A DNA stretch of 42,500 nt from Cristatella mucedo (lineage: Eukaryota; Bryozoa; Phylactolaemata; Cristatellidae): contig WPIO01000088.1 of the NCBI GenBank assembly GCA_009760855.2, positions 1,057,501 to 1,100,000 on the forward strand, written 5' to 3'. Shown here in pieces: positions 28,095-37,400 of this stretch. Below the pieces are notes generated by a model, which was given only the letters and a program-made list of their open reading frames with translations, made no database searches and was not told the origin of the DNA. Within the stretch, counting starts at the first letter, position 1. Each line of letters starts with the position of its first letter. The translations under genes and the position numbers were made by a program.

Positions 28095-28252
28095 TGATCT
28101 AACAGCCTCGTTTTTACAGCCGCAGAAGAGCCTTAGCGGCTAGCACTACCACGCATTTAGTGTGGTCAACCAAGGATCGACCACTGCAGGACTCGTACCC
28201 ACGACCCCGGTCGTAAGCAGCAAGCGCCTTGCCCCAGTGCTACGACCCAGGG
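28095..28252 (-). mobile_element. SINE A copy
   Basis: Minus strand: GGTCGTAGCACTGGGGCAAGG (A-box side), hairpin ACGACC-N2-GGTCGT (28201-28214), B box GGGTACGAGTCC, body hairpin ACCAC / GTGGT, and tail GGCTCTTCTGCGGCTGT then GAGGCTGTTAGATCAGCC. Confidence 0.8.
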
Positions 28253-28654
28253 TGGATGGTTCGGGAGCACTCAATGAGGTCAAGGTCAGGGTTAAATAGG
28301 CTGGTTCTAGCGAGTGAAGTGGCATGTAAGCCAGATCGAGGATCTTGAAATCGATTCAATGCTTTACAGGGAGCCACTAAAGCTCAGGCGGACAGAAAGG
28401 GTGTCACGTGGCAGTCACTAGGCATTGATAACAGACTAGACTGAGTTGTGCCCCAGAGTTTTGCCAGAGAGTTGGTTGCAAGGGATCGAGGAAACAGACC
28501 GGGAGTCAAGAATAAGAAGAATTTCAATAATGTAGGCGCGATGTCACACGATGAGCTCTGTCTGATGGTCGTTCTTTGATCTAATCCGGCCCTGAATTCG
28601 GTGCTGTCCCTTAACCAAAAGTAGACCGACTGGGTAATGAAACGAGCGATACTA
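28253..28654. other. Intergenic, no gene recognised
   Basis: Contains GAGGTCAAGGTCAGG (about 28276), the same nuclear-receptor-like motif as near 384 and 476. A TCACGTGGCAGTCAC stretch occurs near 28404. Confidence 0.35.
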
Positions 28655-28908
28655 TCACAGCACTTAATGGGTCCCTGAGATTCGTTTTTTATGTGCTTAT
28701 GCCTGCTGACACTGTGCATGCTACCGCTAGCTAAACTTGCATGCTGACCCTGTGCATGTCACCCACAACCATAGTATTCTTGTTGTTTATTGATCGTGCT
28801 ACCGCTAACCATTCGATCGTGCTTCATTTGCAGCAATGTAAAGTGCCTAGAAAGAAATTGAGTTATCTGAGGGCGCTATATAAAATACATTATTATTACT
28901 ATTATTAC
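28655..28908 (+). mobile_element. LINE 3'-UTR fragment
   Basis: GCACTTAATGGGTCCCTGAG, CATGCTGACCCTGTGCATG, ATTTGCAGCAATGTAAAGTG, then ATACATTATTATTACTATTA. Confidence 0.85.
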
Positions 28909-28939
28909 CCGTATTTATCCGGAGTGCTATACCTGCCAC

Positions 28940-29125
28940 TCTGGTTTGGCCTAGTGGTAAAGAGAGGCTCCCCTCGAACCAAGGTCAAGGTGAATGCATT
29001 TGATGACCGAGGTGGTGGGCTCAAGCCCCGTGGCTTTTGTGAAGCGCCTGATTGGAGATTCTAAGTTCTCTTAGGAGGCCGTGCAGATGAATTGAGTTTA
29101 TATGTATTTATTTATTTACTTATTT
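28940..29125 (+). mobile_element. SINE B copy
   Basis: A box TTTGGCCTAGTGGTAAAG, AAGGTCAAGGTGAATGCATT, B box GGGCTCAAGCCCC, and LINE-like tail GTGAAGCGCCTGATTGGAG then TAAGTTCTCTTAGG, ending in TATTTATTTATTTA. Confidence 0.85.
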
Positions 29126-29134
29126 CCAACTTTT

Positions 29135-29475
29135 TGGCGACGGTAGATTTGCCCGTAACTAATAGGTTAGTCTGATTATCTTTAACTGAAGGAAGTTGGA
29201 GGCCAGGGCAAATGGGCGATGTCGTCGATGCAGAATGCAAGGGTCGAGTTGCACGAGGAGGTGACCGGATGACGGACTACGAGGATCGGATGTCGGAATA
29301 CGAGCCTAGAAGGCGTAGAAGTAGTCGATGGAGAGGTCGACAGAGGCTGTCGGTGTGTCATCGGCGTGTAAATCAAGGACATCATCGTGTGTCATGGCGA
29401 TGACATCGGAGGTAGAGTATGAATATAGTAAAAAGGAGGGGGCACACGACCTTAAGCTTCCAGCTACCCCGACAG
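29135..29475 (-). mobile_element. LINE reverse-transcriptase relic, rearranged
   Basis: Minus strand pieces: VVCPLLFTIFILYL, HADDTPTA (diverged catalytic YADD), FCIDDIAH and NQTNLLVTGKST. More diverged than the other RT fragments, perhaps a different LINE subfamily. Confidence 0.7.
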
Positions 29476-29484
29476 TCGTCACAT

Positions 29485-29650
29485 CGCCGGTTTAGCCCGG
29501 TGGTTAAGGTGCTTGCCTCAGCCAAGGCCAAGGTGAATGCATTTGACGACCGAGGTCGTAGGCTCGAGCCCCGTATCCTACGAGAAGCACCTGAGTGGAG
29601 ATTAAGTTTTCTCAGCGTGCTATAGAAATTAATCACATTTATATAATACA
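29485..29650 (+). mobile_element. SINE B copy
   Basis: TTTAGCCCGGTGGTTAAGG (A box), AAGGCCAAGGTGAATGCATT, ACGACC-GA-GGTCGT (29546-29559), B box AGGCTCGAGCCCC, tail GAGAAGCACCTGAGTGGAG then TTAAGTTTTCTCAGCGTGC. Confidence 0.85.
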
Positions 29651-29837
29651 CTCGGTGTATTTTGAGCCTGATTTAGACGGTGAATCTTGCTTCCTACCTA
29701 TTCGAGTCTTCGGTGTATACGTCACCAATACGATGGGGGCGGTCCGGACTTAGGGAAGACTTGGCGAAGACTTGCAGTTAAAACAGCTGCCAAACCCGGT
29801 TCTACTTCTTCGGCCAGGACTCGGGCAAGACTTGGCG

Positions 29838-29912
29838 AATGTAAAGTGCCCAGAAAGAGATCGAGTTCTGTGAGGGCGCTTTATATCAAATGCATTATTA
29901 TTGTTATTATTG
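29838..29912 (+). mobile_element. LINE/SINE B tail fragment
   Basis: AATGTAAAGTGCCCAGAAAG, GATCGAGTTCTGTGAGGGCG, then ATGCATTATTATTGTTATTA. Confidence 0.8.
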
Positions 29913-30210
29913 ACCAATCGAGGGCGCCGTTTAGGCCGAGCCTACTGCTTTGCTTTGAAAGGAAAGGTGCGCGACTTGAGATGCCCGATGGCGGTAACCC
30001 GGGTTACCGAATTTCCGCAAGTTGAATCGTAATTAATTATTTATTTTGCAGATAGCTGCTCTGAAAAAATACAGCGTTTCGAAGTCGAAAGCGTCGTTGA
30101 CCTGATTCAAGAGCAGCACCATCACAATCGTGGTGAAGCAATCTGAAGGACTATGTACGCAAGAGCTCAATGAAAGGATGCACGCTATGGTTGGCTACAA
30201 TGGCGATATA
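29913..30210. other. No certain gene; splice-acceptor-like site at 30051
   Basis: TTTATTTTGCAG (about 30040-30051) is followed by short open frames in two phases (for example CSEKIQRFEVESVVDLIQEQ) that stop within about 105 nt. It could be a terminal exon. I recognise no protein. Confidence 0.3.
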
Positions 30211-30335
30211 AAATGTATCTCCGTCTGTAACTCCACCAAAGTCATAAGGACCACGTGGGTGTTACGCAGGAGAGTTTTGTATAGCGCACTCACAGCCTAA
30301 GCGGCTTTCCGCACGCAATCGGTGGCCAACAGACT
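30211..30335 (+). mobile_element. Repeat C, first ~120 bp
   Basis: ATGTATCTCCGTCTGTAACT, GGTGTTACGCAGGAGAG, CTCACAGCCTAAGCGG, and the end GGTGGCCAACAGAC. It ends near the same internal point as 15714-15835. Confidence 0.85.
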
Positions 30336-30407
30336 GAAAAAGATGTTAGCAATGATGATCATAACAACGCAACGTAACTGGTGTGCAATTGCTTGCACAA
30401 ATTTCCA

Positions 30408-30701
30408 ATGAACTTGATTGCCACCCGCTTGTCGGAAAATATTATGCAAGAGGTCCGAAATCGCGGTGCCAGTGCTCGCCTATGTAGTATCGCTGATAGT
30501 GAGGACGAAGATCCTGGCAATATTGGCGCGCCATTGGCGGCGGCATCCGATGCTGCGGCCGCAGACTCGTGGCAGAAAAAAAGGGCATCGGCACAGAAAG
30601 CTGCTCCGGGCGTGCAGATGCGCTCTGTGGGGCGCCGGAAGAAGGCACCATCGATTGTCCCAAATCAGCCATCAATCTTGAGCTCTTTCTCGAAAAAATA
30701 G
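30408..30701 (+). CDS. Unrecognised 98-codon ORF, possible small protein or terminal exon
   Basis: I do not recognise this protein. From the first ATG (frame open further upstream to about 30381) it reads MNLIATRLSENIMQEV, then an acidic patch (IADSEDEDPGN), an Ala-rich stretch, a basic segment (VGRRKKAP) and the C-terminal end NQPSILSSFSKK before TAG. That end partly resembles a PCNA-interacting box (Gln, then Ile at +3, aromatic at +7), but the first aromatic position is Ser. AATAAA lies 54 nt after the stop. It starts about 70 nt after a repeat C copy. It may be a terminal exon, a small gene or chance. Confidence 0.35.
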   Translation: MNLIATRLSENIMQEVRNRGASARLCSIADSEDEDPGNIGAPLAAASDAAAADSWQKKRASAQKAAPGVQMRSVGRRKKAPSIVPNQPSILSSFSKK

Positions 30702-30754
30702 GCTCAGTTTTTGCGATCGAGCCCTGGATCTGGTCAGCTGCTGCGAACTTGCGA

Positions 30755-30760
30755 AATAAA
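30755..30760 (+). terminator. Candidate poly(A) signal after the 30408 ORF
   Basis: AATAAA 54 nt downstream of the TAG at 30699-30701; a TGTCTTT stretch follows about 25 nt later. Consistent with a short 3' UTR but unproven. Confidence 0.35.
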
Positions 30761-31235
30761 AATCATCGCTTTCGAAATCGCTGTCTTTCTGCCAGCGAAT
30801 AGAGCTCGACGAGTCCGACAATTTTTAGCCTATTAGCATACAATTTGGAACGAGTATTTAGGTGGCCGGTTTACCATGGTAACCCGGGTTACAGCAGCCG
30901 TCAGGCTCACTTGACCGGAGAAATCGTCGATGCGTTCCACGCGAGTCCTGTTTATAGGACACCCTGAGCTCGGAGTTAAAAAAAAATCAGATTTTAGGCG
31001 GCTTCTTCTGCGTTAGTTGAAGCAAAACAGCACAAACAACTGCAACCAACTCCAATTCACTGGGATGTGCACCACAGAGGGCCATACCTACATCCCTAAG
31101 TAAAGTAATTATCCCATGAACTCTCCGTGGGCAGAGCGAGTAGGAACCAAGACTTGGAGCAAGACTGGCGTCTAAAACTCTTACCAAAATTAAGACCGAA
31201 GTAAGACTCGAGTAGGTAGGAAGCTGGTAGGAGTA
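30761..31235. other. Intergenic, no gene recognised
   Basis: Contains GGTAACCCGGGTTAC (30880-30894; the core GTAACCCGGGTTAC, 30881-30894, is a perfect 14-bp palindrome), also found in part at 29994 (GGTAACCCGGGTTACC, perfect 16 bp). Confidence 0.4.
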
Positions 31236-31347
31236 CCTTCTGTCGCTATACAAAAAGAGGCTGTTAAAATCAGCTGGTATATATATATATATATATATAT
31301 ATATACCAGCTGATTTTAACAGCCTCTTTTTGTATAGCGACAGAAGG
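31236..31347. repeat. 112-bp perfect palindrome made of two SINE A tails
   Basis: Arms of 56 bp pair without mismatch: CCTTCTGTCGCTATAC through AATCAGCTGG, then an alternating TA centre (about 31278-31305). The right arm is the tail of the minus-strand SINE A at 31292-31480. The left arm is the same tail in plus orientation with no SINE head attached. Confidence 0.95.
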
Positions 31348-31480
31348 GCCTTTACGGCTTTCACCGCCGCTTGCAGTGGCGATAAAGGATCGCTCACCGC
31401 AGGAATCGAACCTACGACCTCGGGACCGAGGTCGTGAAAGCAACCGCCTTACCTAGTGTGCCATCATGGCTCACCATAAG
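31292..31480 (-). mobile_element. SINE A copy
   Basis: Minus strand: GATGGCACACTAGGTAAGG, hairpin ACGACCTCGG-N2-CCGAGGTCGT (31414-31435), B box GTAGGTTCGATTCC, body GATCCTTTATCGCCACTGC with AGCGGCGGTGA, tail CCCTTCTGTCGCTATAC and GAGGCTGTTAAAATCAGC. Confidence 0.88.
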
Positions 31481-32099
31481 GAATATATCCATAGGAAGCA
31501 AGACTCGCCGTCTCAAACCAGGTTTTACGGAGGCAGGATTTAAACCCACTTAGGCGTTGTGCCAGTAACAACTTGGCGTGTGAAGAGGCATTCCAAAAAA
31601 GATCTGGAGGTCGATGGTGTTCGTGGCACCGTTGACATAATGCAGTATATATTCTATATTATCCTACATATGGCTCGATGTTCATCATTTGGCCATTGTG
31701 TGGCCCTTTAATGTCCGTGGGCGAACCGCTGAGTTATGCCATAGGCGAAGCAAGGATTGGCGCACGCCGGGCGTGACACGAGAGTCTGGGGATCCCCTTC
31801 CAAGGGGAATCTGGGGCCCAGCGCCTGCGTGTGTCGTGCAGCCTGGCCAAGCACCGAGGGGCCAGCCGCCGCGACGATGCGGCGTCTGGCCTCCCAACCG
31901 GATGTCAGACTCGGCTACCAGGCCACAGGGTTGGCATCTGCCATCCCTGCCAGCCCCCCCCCTCAACCAGACAGCCAGGTTTCGCCTCCGAGCCCTTGAT
32001 TTGGGCGGCTGGCCTTTGATGTCTGTTTACTATATCGTCCTTTGATGTATACGTATTGCTGGATTCTTGTCTAATCTTTATAATATCCTCGTCTATCTC
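31481..32099. other. GC-rich island with open frames on both strands
   Basis: 31685-32045 is GC rich and open in two plus-strand frames and one minus-strand frame of 80-118 codons. No domain recognised and no consistent start context. A self-complementary GGGGATCCCCTTCCAAGGGG block lies at 31787-31806. Confidence 0.4.
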
Positions 32100-32355
32100 T
32101 GTCTTGCAAGCCCAAATTTTAACATTGTTATGTAGCTGAAAGTAGGTAGACTTGACTGTGGAGCCGAATGTGGTCGTCTAATAAAAGATCACCTTGGAAC
32201 AGGACAGGCGGATTTCGTTCGGACTCAACAGCAGATATGCTGGCAGAGCCGATTTGAGTACTAGGTGTTCCAATTCCTGAATCGCACTTAGTTTGCCCAC
32301 AACTAGTAGGTTAGTTTGATCATCTTTCAATTTAAGATAGTTTACTGCCATTCAA
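32100..32355 (-). mobile_element. LINE RT fragment, left part (interrupted)
   Basis: Plus-strand view matches the minus LINE at 1198-1440: TTATGTAGCTGAAAGTAGG, TATGCTGGCAGAGCC, TTTGCCCACAACTAGTAGG, ending TTTACTGCCATTCAA. The element resumes at about 32628. Confidence 0.85.
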
Positions 32356-32625
32356 TGTAATTTATCTCCGTCTGTAAATCCACAAAGTCATAAAGACCAT
32401 GTGGGTGTTACGAAGGAGAGTTTTGTATAGCGAGCTCACAGCCTAAGTGGCTTTCCGCACGCAATCGGTAGCCTTCGTCTGACGAAACAAAAAGAAAGTG
32501 GGAAGCATAGCAGAGTCAGGAGAGCAGTTGAGGTAGTGAGTAGTATGAAAGTAGCAGCTCAGGACCGCTGAAAAAGATGAGCCATAGTCGGCAGTAGGAG
32601 AGTAGTTGCCTTTACGTAAGACGCT
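32356..32625 (+). mobile_element. Repeat C copy inserted in a LINE
   Basis: ATTTATCTCCGTCTGTAAA, GGTGTTACGAAGGAGAG, GGTAGCCTTCGTCTGACG, AAGAAAGTGGGAAGCATAGC, CAGGACCGCTGAAAAAGATG and TTGCCTTTACGTAAG. LINE sequence lies on both sides. Confidence 0.88.
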
Positions 32626-32710
32626 TGCAATCAATGCATGCAGCAGGGAGTTACGAGAATCTGACTTGCTAGAGGGCTTGGAGGGATCGAGACAAGCTTG
32701 GCAGTACAAG
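32626..32710 (-). mobile_element. LINE RT fragment, right part
   Basis: AATCAATGCATGCAGCAGGG, GAGAATCTGAC and GGCTTGGAGGGATCGAGAC correspond to TCATCAATGCATGCAGCTAG and GAAGGCTGGGAGAGATCC in the uninterrupted LINE at 19498-19560. Confidence 0.7.
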
Positions 32711-33105
32711 CCTCAGCTTTCCAGGTCCCAACTTCCACGGTTTTTACGAAAGACATCTACTCTCCTGCTGCCGACTACGGCACATCCTTTCCAGCGGTCC
32801 TGAGCTGCTGCTACTTCCACGATACTCACTACCGAATAGCGAATGGGGGACAGACAAGCAGACAGACACGGACGGAATAGACAGACAGTTTGTAGCGATC
32901 CTGAGCTGCTACTTTTATGCCACTCACTACCTCGACTGATCCATTGACTCAGCTGTGCTTCTCACTTTCTCTTTGTTTCGAGAGATGAAGTCTGTCTACT
33001 AGCGAATGCGTACCGAAAGCCGCCTAGGCTGGGAGCGAGCGATACACAGCACTCCGGCGAAACACCCGCATTGTCATTGTGACCTTGCCGCGTTACAGAC
33101 GGAGG
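32711..33105 (-). mobile_element. Repeat C copy, inverted and internally rearranged
   Basis: Plus-strand view is the complement of repeat C: CTCCTGCTGCCGACTA, CGGTCCTGAGCTGCTGCTAC, TGCTTCTCACTTTCTCTTTG, GCGTTACAGACGGAGGTAC. The CCTGAGCTGCTAC segment appears twice (about 32802 and 32902), separated by an ACAGACAAGCAGACAGACAC tract. Confidence 0.75.
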
Positions 33106-33504
33106 TACTTTACCGCATTACCGCCTTTCCCTGCTGTTGCCCTGCCCGAGCGCTCCGGGGCGGCTGCGGAGGTGTGCCCCGCAACCAAGCCAGGCGGCGC
33201 CGTCACCTGCCAAGTGCCGAGTTCGGCGTGCGTCTGGGCGCGACAAGCAGGTCGCCTCGCGCGCAGGAAGCGTTCCGTCCGGCGCTCCGGGATGCCTACC
33301 GCCTTGGAGGAATCGCCAGCGAGTGGTGGCTGGAGCGCGAATAGGGGGCGGGGCGGGGCGGGGCGGGGGAGGGGGAGATTTCACTGAACTCTATTCGAAA
33401 GCACGCGACGTCAGCGCGCGTCTACCTCAGCACGGTCGTCGAAAAGAACGCTCGCCAAGACGCGCGCACAGTCTTGCCTAGTTTGCAGGGCGCTGCGACT
33501 GGGC
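33106..33504. other. GC-rich stretch with stacked GC boxes / G-quadruplex motif
   Basis: At 33344-33375 six runs of four to five G are separated by single C or A, forming overlapping GGGCGGGGC boxes and a strong G-quadruplex pattern. Several open frames overlap but none resembles a known protein. A promoter is possible, but no downstream exon is identified. Confidence 0.5.
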
Positions 33505-33888
<384 letters not shown>

Positions 33889-33904
33889 TGGCAGCGCCGG
33901 TTCA

Positions 33905-34056
33905 GGATACCGACACTGTGCATGTCCCAAGACCCGTGTGCATGTCACCCCTAACCATAGTATTCAAATTATTGTTTAATTATTATTATATCCATAATAT
34001 TATATCCATAATATTATATCCGAGCACCCTAACCGCTGGGCCACAGTGACTAGAAA
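33905..34056. mobile_element. LINE 3'-UTR scrap and SINE A-box scrap
   Basis: GACACTGTGCATGT and GTGCATGTCACCCCTAACC (33905-33955) match the LINE 3' UTR. TAATATTATATCCA repeats follow (33986-34021). On the minus strand at 34054-34023, GTGGCCCAGCGGTTAGGGTG resembles a SINE/tRNA A box. Confidence 0.5.
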
Positions 34057-34302
34057 TGAGATGACAACTATGTCTGATACTGCCCTGGAGAAGGATGGAG
34101 TAAGAGCATTGTCTGCTGCGAGCAGCTGCGAGAGGGAGCGCCCAATGATACGACGCATAAGAATTACTACGATCGACGGCTTCTGGGCGTATAAACTGCC
34201 TATCTACTTGTATTTGGGGCTTCTCAAGTTCTCAAGTCAGTTCTTATATATAGGGAATAATAAAAGTAATAACACATTTATATTGCACCATCGAGTCGCA
34301 GT

Positions 34303-34990
34303 ATAATAATAATAATGATGATGATGCACTCGATAAAGCCCCCTCAGAGAACTCAATCTCTTGCTAGGCGCTTTACATTTCCTGCAAAGGGAAACGCGAT
34401 TGAATGGTGAGTAATATCATGCTTGATAAACAACGTGAATAACATGGTTAGGGGTGACATGCACAGGGTCAGCATGCAAGTGTGGTTAGTGGCAGTATGC
34501 ACAGTGTCAGCACTCACAAGCCCATGAAGATGAATCATCACAAGGACTCACTAAATGCTGTCCTAAATAGGTGTGTTTTTAGTTTCTTTTTAAATTTAGT
34601 CAAGTCAGGGGATGTTCTGACACAAGTCGGGAGTGAGTTCCAGGCTTTTGGAGCATTCGAACTACATGCATGGTCTCCAAAAGATTCGAGGTTTGTACGA
34701 GGTATTGGTAGACTGTTGGATTCCGAAATGCTGGTGGTACGATGCTTGGCCTGGTGGGGGGAGTAGATCTGAAAGATAGGCTGGAGCCAAAGAATGAAGT
34801 GTCCTAAAAGTAAGCGACAAAACCTTGAAGTCGATCCGTTGCTTGACTGGTAGCCAGTGCAGGTGGGCGAGAAGTGGTGTGATGTCGCAACTCCGAAGCT
34901 CACGACTGACAAGCTTAGCTGCAGAGTTTTGCACCTGCTGCAAGCGCCTGATTGCACATGCCGGTAGGCCAGCAAGCAATGGTGAGAATA
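34303..34990 (-). mobile_element. LINE 3' end with long C-terminal coding remnant
   Basis: Minus strand reads RRLQQVQNSAAKLVSRELRS, CDITPLLAHLHWLPVKQRID and FKVLSLTFRTLHSLAPAYLS, then after a frame change NAPKAWNSLPTCVRTSPDLT and KFKKKLKTHLFRTAF. This is the best-preserved ORF2 end in the window and places the family in the L2-like group. The tail is TAATAATAATAATGATGATG on the plus strand. Confidence 0.92.
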
Positions 34991-35079
34991 TTTAACGTAG
35001 CCCTTTAGGCAATCCATACGAGTGCAGGCTCGTACCAGTGCTAGTATTTGTCGATTTTAAACCTCTTCCGGTGATGACC

Positions 35080-35209
35080 AAGCCTTTGAAGCGCTGCTCA
35101 GCGACTTGTAGGTGCAGCACCAACGCAGCACGTTGTGGTGCTGCAATGCCGACAGTAGCTGAACACGAAGAGTGACCAGTCCAGCCTTCTAGCAAGGCCG
35201 GAATAGTCC
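35080..35209. other. Hairpin-rich segment related to 12885-12960
   Basis: GGTGCAGCACCAACGCAGCA followed by CGTTGTGGTGCTGC can fold on itself. The order AACGCAGCAC, GGTGCTGC, GCCGAC repeats that at 12906-12942, suggesting a low-copy repeat. Confidence 0.35.
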
Positions 35210-35305
35210 ACAATCCTTTGCAGCAAATGTAATGAAAATGCCTAGAAAGGAATTTAGTTCTCTGACGGTGCTTCATCAAACGTATTATTATTATTATTAT
35301 TATAG
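35210..35305 (+). mobile_element. LINE 3'-terminal fragment
   Basis: CCTTTGCAGCAAATGTAATG, AATGCCTAGAAAGGAATTTA, CTCTGACGGTGCTTCATC, then a TTATTATTATTATTA tail. Confidence 0.85.
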
Positions 35306-35425
35306 ATTATCATGATATACACTATATATATAAATATGATATATATATATATATGATATACACACACACATATATATATATATATCATATATATATATAT
35401 TATAGCTTCATATTATATATTATAG
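35306..35425. repeat. TA/CA microsatellite with ATATGATATA
   Basis: AT-dominated tract with ATGATATAC repeats and a short (CA)n. It follows the LINE tail directly and may have grown from it. Confidence 0.85.
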
Positions 35426-35734
35426 AGGGGTGTGCAGGCAAAGCTTCTCTTGCTGTCCAGAACGAAATTCAACTGTTTGACCTTACAACCTAGCACAAGC
35501 AGATTGTGATCTGACCAGCACTAGTCATGCCGCCTAATCAAACACTATGAAATAGCTCAGCTCCTAATCAGTATAATTCAGAAATCACCGATAAGACCAT
35601 CGGGCAGTCATAGTCTGGCTGATGTTGAACGTCAGATTTGCAGTATGTATTCACCTGGCTGTACAATAAAACAGAAAAATGGGTCCTTTTCATGTTATCA
35701 GCATGTTGCAAACATTCTTAATTTGGTAGCGACA
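35426..35734. other. Intergenic, no gene recognised
   Basis: Ordinary composition, short frames only, no repeat match. Confidence 0.35.
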
Positions 35735-36031
<297 letters not shown>

Positions 36032-36035
36032 ATTT

Positions 36036-36390
36036 AATGCAATGTATCTACGTCAGTAACTCCACAAAGCCACAAAGACTATGTGGGTTTTACGAAGGAG
36101 AGTTTTTCACAGCTAACTCGAAGCCTAAGCGGCTTTCTGCACACATTCGGTAGCTGACAGACTTCGTCTCACGCAAGAAAGAGAAAGTAAGAAGCATAGC
36201 AGAGTCAGGAGAGCAGTCGAGGTATTGAGTAGCATTGAAGTAGCCGCTCAGGATGGCTTGAAAATATGTGCCTTAGTCGGCAGCAGGCGAGTATATGTCG
36301 TTGCATAAGAATTGTGGAAGTGAGTTTCACTGTCTGGCACCTGCAGAGCAAAAGCTTCTGTCGCCGACGGTCTTTAAGTGTAGGATTTTT
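36036..36390 (+). mobile_element. Repeat C, near full length
   Basis: ATGTATCTACGTCAGTAACT, ACAAAGCCACAAAGACTATG, ACGCAAGAAAGAGAAAGTAA, GGAAGTGAGTTTCACTGTC, and the end CTTCTGTCGCCGACGGTC. Its limits agree with 24529-24880. Confidence 0.88.
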
Positions 36391-36476
36391 TCGTGCATTT
36401 ATGTGTGTGTGCGTGCATGTGCGTGTGTCTGTGTGGGCTGACTAATAATAATAATAATAATAATAGCAATAGCAAT

Positions 36477-36655
36477 AGCATTCTTTGTCTTAGTCAATGG
36501 ACAAGGTGCTCGCATATCACCTGCCAGGTCGTTGATTCGAGCTCTGCTCAGCAGGCGGTCCTGTACCGATCACTGCTGCAACCAGCGGCGGTGATAGCTG
36601 TTGTAATTGCTAAGTACAGGGTACGTGAGGCTGTAAAATCGGCCACTCTTTACTT
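36477..36655 (+). mobile_element. Diverged SINE A copy
   Basis: A box TTAGTCAATGGACAAGG, B box GGTCGTTGATTCGAGCTC, body hairpin ATCACTGCTG / CAGCGGCGGTGAT, tail GTGAGGCTGTAAAATCGG. Another B-box-like GGTTTCGAGTCCC lies at about 36709. Confidence 0.6.
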
Positions 36656-36777
36656 CACTCCTAGGTCTGAGCCTAAAGGCAAGATGACTGCTCACGAACC
36701 TGACCTTGGTTTCGAGTCCCGCAGCAGACGATCATTTCTTGCCTGCTGCAAGTGGTTCGATAGCCCCCAAAGTAACG

Positions 36778-37015
36778 TAATACAGACTGTAGCTCTATAA
36801 AGCCACGAGGACTAAGTGGATGCCATTCCAGAAAGCTCTCTAGCAGAACAAGCCTAAGCAGCCTAAGTAGCCTAAGCAGTAAGTGTAAGTGTAGCTGGAA
36901 AGACTCCATCTCCCCCAACACAGACAGCACAGAGTCAATGAGAAGCATAGCCGAGTCTAGGGGGGGGGGCGCATTCGAATAAGGGAGTATCATGGAAGTA
37001 GCAGGTCAGGAAAGA
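36778..37015 (+). mobile_element. Diverged repeat C copy
   Basis: GACTGTAGCTCTATAAAGCC, GATGCCATTCCAGAAAGC, an expanded AGCCTAAGCAGCCTAAGTAG stretch, GAGAAGCATAGCCGAGTC, CATGGAAGTAGCAGGTCAGG. More changed than the others. Confidence 0.65.
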
Positions 37016-37195
37016 AGGACGCGCCACGATCACGTGTCACGATGGCGTGCCACGAGGACAGTGCCTCAGTCTGCAGCACGACGGAAGCTGTCCCTGCATT
37101 AAGACTGTTCTGCCGTTCTTTAAATGAGGCAGCTGGACCGCTTAACTTTTGCTTTTTCACATTATTATGCTTCAGCATGGTCACCTAAAACACCT

Positions 37196-37400
37196 TGAGC
37201 CGTGATGGCACATTCGTTAAGGTGGTTGTTTTTAATAATCTCGGTGTCTCGAGGTCGCGGGTTCGAATCCTGCATAGGTGGGCGATTCCTCATCGCCGCT
37301 GCAAGCGGCGATGACGAAGGTGCCGTCAGAGGCTCTCCTGTCGATGGGCAAGAGAGGCTATTAAATCGTCGAGCACTTTTGGTTTTATATTTTCCTTACT
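37196..37400 (+). mobile_element. SINE A copy with perfect body hairpin
   Basis: GATGGCACATTCGTTAAGG, B box GGTCGCGGGTTCGAATCC, body CATCGCCGCT-GCA-AGCGGCGATG (10-bp perfect stem), tail GGCTCTCCTGTCGATGGGC then GAGGCTATTAAATCG. Confidence 0.85.
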
